Positions 5,932 to 9,383 of a stretch of DNA of 9,383 nt are shown in pieces; position 1 is the stretch's first letter, and every line of letters begins with the position of its first letter. The translations under genes were made by a program, and so were the position numbers. The notes beneath the pieces were generated by a model, which was not told the origin of the DNA, did not search any database, and saw nothing but the letters and a program-made list of their open reading frames with translations. Source of the DNA: Tepidimonas sp. UBA997 (lineage in GTDB: Bacteria > Pseudomonadota > Gammaproteobacteria > Burkholderiales > Burkholderiaceae_C); NCBI GenBank assembly GCA_002291945.1, contig DBAZ01000012.1, positions 1,604 to 10,986 on the forward strand, written 5' to 3'.

Positions 5932-6515
5932 GGCTGCGTCTCGGGAGGTGGGGGTGCTTGCAGGACGGCGTCGGCAAAGGCCAGCAGGTCGGTGTGGATG
6001 AGCACATCGGGCGGCAAGCCTTCGGGCCGGGAGCCGTCGCGATGCTTGAAGGACTGCCCGGTCAGCACCAAGTGCGCCGGACAACCGGCCGCCACCGCCG
6101 CTTGGGCGTCGCGCACCGAATCACCCACGGCCAGCATCTGGCTGGGCGCAACACCGTAACGCTGGCTGATTTGCTGCAACAGACCGGGCAGCGGCTTGCG
6201 GCAGTCGCAACCGTCTTCGGGGGCATGGGGGCAGAAAAACACCGCATCCACCCGGGCACCGGCTTGCGCCATCAGCTTGTGCATACGGGCGTGCACCTCG
6301 TTGAGGGTGGCCACATCAAACAGACCACGGCCCAGCCCGGTCTGGTTGGACGCAATCACCACCCGCCAGCCCTGCTGGTTGAGTCGGGCCACAGCCTCTA
6401 GCGCACCGGGCAGGGGCGTCCAGTCGTCGGCACTGCGCAGAAAGTCTTCCGGCTCCTCGTTCAAGGTGCCGTCGCGGTCGAGCACGACGAGGCGTTGGTC
6501 GCGGCTAAACGGCAT
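5928..6515 (-). CDS. gmhB: D-glycero-beta-D-manno-heptose-1,7-bisphosphate 7-phosphatase
   Basis: This HAD-superfamily phosphatase removes the C7 phosphate of heptose bisphosphate on the route to ADP-heptose for LPS inner core, so a Gram-negative host is implied. The 195 residues hold HAD motif I as LDRDGTLN (12-19, with Asp13 nucleophile and Asp15), motif II as SNQTG (56-60), Lys107 in DCRKPLPG and motif IV GDSVRDAQAA (131-140). The zinc-binding loop CPHAPEDGCDCRKP (95-108) supplies Cys95, His97, Cys103 and Cys105. This loop separates GmhB from most other HAD phosphatases, though histidinol-phosphatases share it; length and context favour GmhB. The start at 6515 is 4 bases after the glyS stop, and the stop overlaps the plsC start. 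Confidence 0.94.
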   Translation of the reverse strand: MPFSRDQRLVVLDRDGTLNEEPEDFLRSADDWTPLPGALEAVARLNQQGWRVVIASNQTGLGRGLFDVATLNEVHARMHKLMAQAGARVDAVFFCPHAPEDGCDCRKPLPGLLQQISQRYGVAPSQMLAVGDSVRDAQAAVAAGCPAHLVLTGQSFKHRDGSRPEGLPPDVLIHTDLLAFADAVLQAPPPPETQP

Positions 6516-6519
6516 GGCT

Positions 6520-8694
6520 TCAGACCGCCAGGCGTGACAGATCGGCGACGCGGTTCATGGCCTGGTGCAGGCAGGCCAGCAGACCCAGCCGGTTGGCCTT
6601 CAGCGCCGGGTCGTCGGCGTTCACCATCACCTGGTCGAAGAAGCGGTCCACCGGGGTTTTGAGCACGGCCAGCGCTTGCAGGCTGGCGGTGTAATCGCCC
6701 CGTTCCCAGGCGGCTTGGGCTTGCGGCGTGACGGTGGCCAGCGCTTGCGCCAGAGCGGCTTCGGCAGGCTCTTTGAGCAAGGCCTCATGCACCTGAGGCA
6801 GTACCTCGGCCTCGGCTTTTTTCAGGATGTTGCCCACCCGCTTGTTGGCAGCGGCCAGCGCGGGCGCTTCCGGCAGGGCAGCGAAGGCCCGCACGGCGGC
6901 CAGACGCTGGGTGACATCGCTCAAGCGGGCGGGCCGCAGCGCCAGCACCGCCTCCACCTCTTGGGCGCTGTAGCCCTGGTCGCGCAGACTGACGGCGAGG
7001 CGGTCGAGCATGAAGTCGAGCAAGACCGGCGTCGGGTCGGTGATGCGCTCGCCAAAGGGCTCCACGGCAGCCAGCAGCAGGGCGGGCAAGTCGAGTGGCA
7101 GTTGCTTGTCGATCAGGATGCGGATGACGCCCAGCGCATGGCGGCGCAAGGCAAAGGGGTCTTTGTCGCCAGTGGGCAACTGGCCGATGCCGAACAGGCC
7201 GACCAGGGTTTCGAGCTTGTCGGCCAAGGCGAGCACGGTGCCGGTGTGGTTGCGCGGCAGCGCGTCGCCCGCGTAGCGGGGCTTGTAGTGGTCTTCGATG
7301 GCAATCGCTACACCGTCGCGCAGCCCTTCATGGCGGGCATAGTAGCCGCCCATGATGCCCTGCAGTTCGGGGAATTCGCCCACCATGTCGGTCAGCAAGT
7401 CGCACTTGGCCAGCCGGGCCGCCTGCTGCACCTTGCTGTCGAGGGTATCGAAATGGTCTTTGTCGTCCAGCGTGAAAGGCAGCGTGGCCATGCGCCACTG
7501 GTTCACGATGCCATGCGCAATCGCCCGCACACGCTCGCTGCGTTCGCCCTGGGTGCCCAGCTTGTTGTGATAGACCACCTTGGCCAGACCGGGTACCCGG
7601 CTCTCCAGCGTTTTTTTGCGGTCCTGGTCAAAGAAAAACTTGGCATCGGCCAAACGGGGCCGCACCACACGCTCGTTGCCCCCGATCACGGCGCTCGGGT
7701 CGGCTGGGCGGATGTTGCTGACCACCAGAAAACGGTGCGTCAGCTTGCCCTGTGCGTCCAGCAGCGGGAAGTACTTCTGGTTGGCCTTCATGGTCAGGAT
7801 CAGGCACTCCTGCGGCACCTCCAGAAAGGCGGGTTCGAACTGGCAGACCAGCACGTTGGGCCGCTCCACCAAGGCCGTCACCTCGTCGAGCAGGGCGTCG
7901 TCGTCGATCGGGCGGCAACCGTCGCCCACTTGGGCAGCAGCGGCGGCCAGTTGGCGTGCGATCTCGGCCTTGCGCTCGGCAAAGCAGGCCAGCACGGCAC
8001 CGTCATCGCGCAGCGCTTGGGCATAGGCGTCGGCGTTGACGATTGCAACCGGCGACTGAGCCGCTTCGAAGCGGTGGCCTTGCGTGGTGTTGCCGGCCTT
8101 CAGGCCCAGAGCCTGGACTGGCAGCACCGTCTGGCCGTGCAAGGCGACCAGCCCGTGGGCCGGGCGCACGAAGTGTACGCTGCTCCAGCCGGGCAACGCG
8201 CAGTCGGCCTCCAACTGGTAGGTCATCACCTTGGGTATGGGCAGCAGGCGGATGGCCTCATCCAGCGCTTTTTGCAAGCCGGTGTCGAGCGTGGCCCCGG
8301 TGACCAAACTGTCCAGATACAGCGCTTCGGCCTTGCCTTCACCCTGACGCTTGAGGGCAGCGACGGCAGCGGCCGGCTCCGACACATCGGCACCGACGGC
8401 CTGCAGCTTCTTGATCAGGGCGGTGCTGGCCTGGCCGTCGGGCGTGAGCCCCACCGACACCGGCATCAGTTTGAGCTGCACCGGCTGGTCTTGGGCTTTC
8501 AGGGCCACGTGCGTGATGTGCGCCGCCAAGCGACGCGGCGAGGCAAAAGGCGTCAGCACCGAATCCGGGCCTGCCAAACCCATGGCGGTCAGTTGCTCGG
8601 CCAGCACATGGGCAAAGGCATCGCCCAGCTTGCGCAGGGCTTTGGGCGGCAGTTCTTCGACAAACAGTTCGACGAGAAGGTTTTGGGTGGTCAT
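6520..8694 (-). CDS. glyS: Glycyl-tRNA synthetase beta subunit
   Basis: The beta subunit of the bacterial alpha2beta2 glycyl-tRNA synthetase, which supplies tRNA recognition for charging tRNA-Gly in the cytoplasm. The 724 residues are slightly more than E. coli's 689. Family landmarks are the N-terminal LLVELFVEELPPKALRKLG (6-24), FASPRRLA (50-57), CLILTMKANQKYFPLLD (297-313), SNIRPADP (326-333), VVRPRLADAKFFFDQDRKK (343-361), EFPELQGIMGGYYA (440-453) and GDKDPFALRRHALGV (509-523). The alpha-helical DALR-like anticodon-binding domain covers about the last 120 residues, including VMVNADDP (689-696). The ATG at 8694 has GGGAG (8703-8707) 8 bases upstream. It follows glyQ by 15 bases. No frameshift or missing block was seen. 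Confidence 0.97.
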   Translation of the reverse strand: MTTQNLLVELFVEELPPKALRKLGDAFAHVLAEQLTAMGLAGPDSVLTPFASPRRLAAHITHVALKAQDQPVQLKLMPVSVGLTPDGQASTALIKKLQAVGADVSEPAAAVAALKRQGEGKAEALYLDSLVTGATLDTGLQKALDEAIRLLPIPKVMTYQLEADCALPGWSSVHFVRPAHGLVALHGQTVLPVQALGLKAGNTTQGHRFEAAQSPVAIVNADAYAQALRDDGAVLACFAERKAEIARQLAAAAAQVGDGCRPIDDDALLDEVTALVERPNVLVCQFEPAFLEVPQECLILTMKANQKYFPLLDAQGKLTHRFLVVSNIRPADPSAVIGGNERVVRPRLADAKFFFDQDRKKTLESRVPGLAKVVYHNKLGTQGERSERVRAIAHGIVNQWRMATLPFTLDDKDHFDTLDSKVQQAARLAKCDLLTDMVGEFPELQGIMGGYYARHEGLRDGVAIAIEDHYKPRYAGDALPRNHTGTVLALADKLETLVGLFGIGQLPTGDKDPFALRRHALGVIRILIDKQLPLDLPALLLAAVEPFGERITDPTPVLLDFMLDRLAVSLRDQGYSAQEVEAVLALRPARLSDVTQRLAAVRAFAALPEAPALAAANKRVGNILKKAEAEVLPQVHEALLKEPAEAALAQALATVTPQAQAAWERGDYTASLQALAVLKTPVDRFFDQVMVNADDPALKANRLGLLACLHQAMNRVADLSRLAV

Positions 8695-8709
8695 GAAAAG
8701 GGCTCCCGC

Positions 8710-9383
8710 TCAGGCGGCTTTGTTCTCGGCCAAGGTGGCCAGTTCTGCCACCCACGCCTGCGGGGCCATCGGAAAACCCAGGCGTTCGCGGCTTTCGTAG
8801 TAAGCCTGCGCGACGGCGCGAGCGAGGTTGCGGATGCGCCCGATGTAGGCGGCACGCTCGGTGACGGAAATCGCGCCGCGTGCATCCAGCAGGTTGAAGG
8901 TGTGGGCCGCTTTGAGCACCTGCTCGTAGGCGGGCAGCGCCAGTCGTTGCGTCATCAGATGCTGGGCCTGTTTTTCGTGGGCAGCGAAAGCGGTGAACAG
9001 GAAGTCGGCGTCGGCATGTTCGAAGTTGTAGGTGGACTGCTCCACCTCGTTTTGGTGATAGACATCGCCATAGCTGAGCGTGTCGGTCCACTTCAGGTGA
9101 TAGACGTTGTCCACACCCTGCAAATACATGGCCAGGCGCTCCAGCCCATAGGTGATCTCGCCGGTGATGGGTTTGCAGTCGATGCCACCGACTTGCTGGA
9201 AGTAGGTGAACTGGGTCACTTCCATGCCGTTGAGCCAGACCTCCCAGCCCAAGCCCCAAGCACCCAGGGTGGGGTTTTCCCAGTCGTCCTCCACGAAGCG
9301 GATATCGTTCTTCTTCAGGTCGAAGCCCAGCGCTTCGAGCGAGCCGAGGTACAGCTCCAGAATGTTGGCTGGCGCCGGCTTGA
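8710..9383 (-). CDS. glyQ: Glycyl-tRNA synthetase alpha subunit, C-terminal about 223 residues; 5' end outside window
   Basis: The catalytic alpha subunit that activates glycine as glycyl-adenylate, partner of GlyS encoded just downstream. The reading frame enters from the right edge with KPAPANILELYLGSLEALGF and continues through NDIRFVEDDWENPTLGAWGL, GWEVWLNGMEVTQFTYFQQV, GGIDCKPITGEITYGLERLA and the histidine/Asn-rich YGDVYHQNEVEQSTYNFEHA block, all strongly conserved in GlyQ. It ends near GFPMAPQAWVAELATLAENK. About 80 N-terminal residues of the usual 300 are missing because of the window edge. A GTG at 9294 is internal, not the start, since conserved sequence continues upstream of it. 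Confidence 0.97.
   Translation of the reverse strand, partial: KPAPANILELYLGSLEALGFDLKKNDIRFVEDDWENPTLGAWGLGWEVWLNGMEVTQFTYFQQVGGIDCKPITGEITYGLERLAMYLQGVDNVYHLKWTDTLSYGDVYHQNEVEQSTYNFEHADADFLFTAFAAHEKQAQHLMTQRLALPAYEQVLKAAHTFNLLDARGAISVTERAAYIGRIRNLARAVAQAYYESRERLGFPMAPQAWVAELATLAENKAA

Noticed and set aside
7611..7617. A7 run on the coding strand of glyS (and another in aceK at 1017-1023), possible slippery sites
   Set aside because: Both encode ordinary Lys/Asn codons in conserved, unbroken frames (DRKKTLE and PPQKNTT). No alternative frame product or stimulatory structure is apparent.
8339..9259. A 306-codon minus-strand frame crossing the glyQ-glyS junction
   Set aside because: It is a different frame of two clear synthetase genes, with Arg/Pro/Gly-rich translation and no motif.

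Overview
The window reads as chromosomal DNA from a betaproteobacterium of the Burkholderiales, most like Comamonadaceae. This rests on high GC, dense same-strand packing, the glyQ-glyS-gmhB-plsC gene order, and a LiuR-type MerR regulator beside isovaleryl-CoA dehydrogenase and aceK. Genus was not determined. All nine genes are on the minus strand, so transcription runs from high to low coordinates. No plus-strand gene, RNA gene, mobile element or CRISPR array was seen, and no gene-free stretch exceeds about 150 bases.

Upstream block (9383 to 4405): a housekeeping and envelope gene string. It holds the 3' part of glyQ, then glyS (alpha and beta subunits of tetrameric glycyl-tRNA synthetase), gmhB (heptose bisphosphate phosphatase for LPS core), a plsC-type acyltransferase (TTG start overlapping the gmhB stop) and a YgjP-like zinc metallohydrolase. 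Spacings run from a 4-base overlap to 15 bases, so one transcript is likely.

Downstream block (4420 to 1): a regulator and a ketogenic amino-acid catabolic operon. liuR (MerR family) is followed by a PaaI-type hotdog thioesterase, isovaleryl-CoA dehydrogenase (liuA/ivd), isocitrate dehydrogenase kinase/phosphatase (aceK) and the N-terminal part of an acetyl-CoA acetyltransferase that overlaps aceK by 4 bases and runs off the left edge. Two near-identical long palindromes with the half-site TTGACGTTTAC lie in front of liuR (4397-4420) and in front of the thioesterase (3835-3856). Each overlaps a plausible sigma70 promoter, so I infer that LiuR controls itself and the catabolic operon.

The biological logic is coherent. 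Leucine breakdown yields only acetyl-CoA and acetoacetate, so growth on it needs the glyoxylate shunt. Here the enzyme that throttles isocitrate dehydrogenase, and so diverts isocitrate to the shunt, sits inside the leucine operon rather than beside aceBA. The most notable structural detail is that the upstream operator contains the stop codon and last codons of the metallohydrolase gene, leaving no space for a terminator between the two blocks. I found no evidence of a wholly unknown system. The strongest leads are the regulatory architecture and the placement of aceK.
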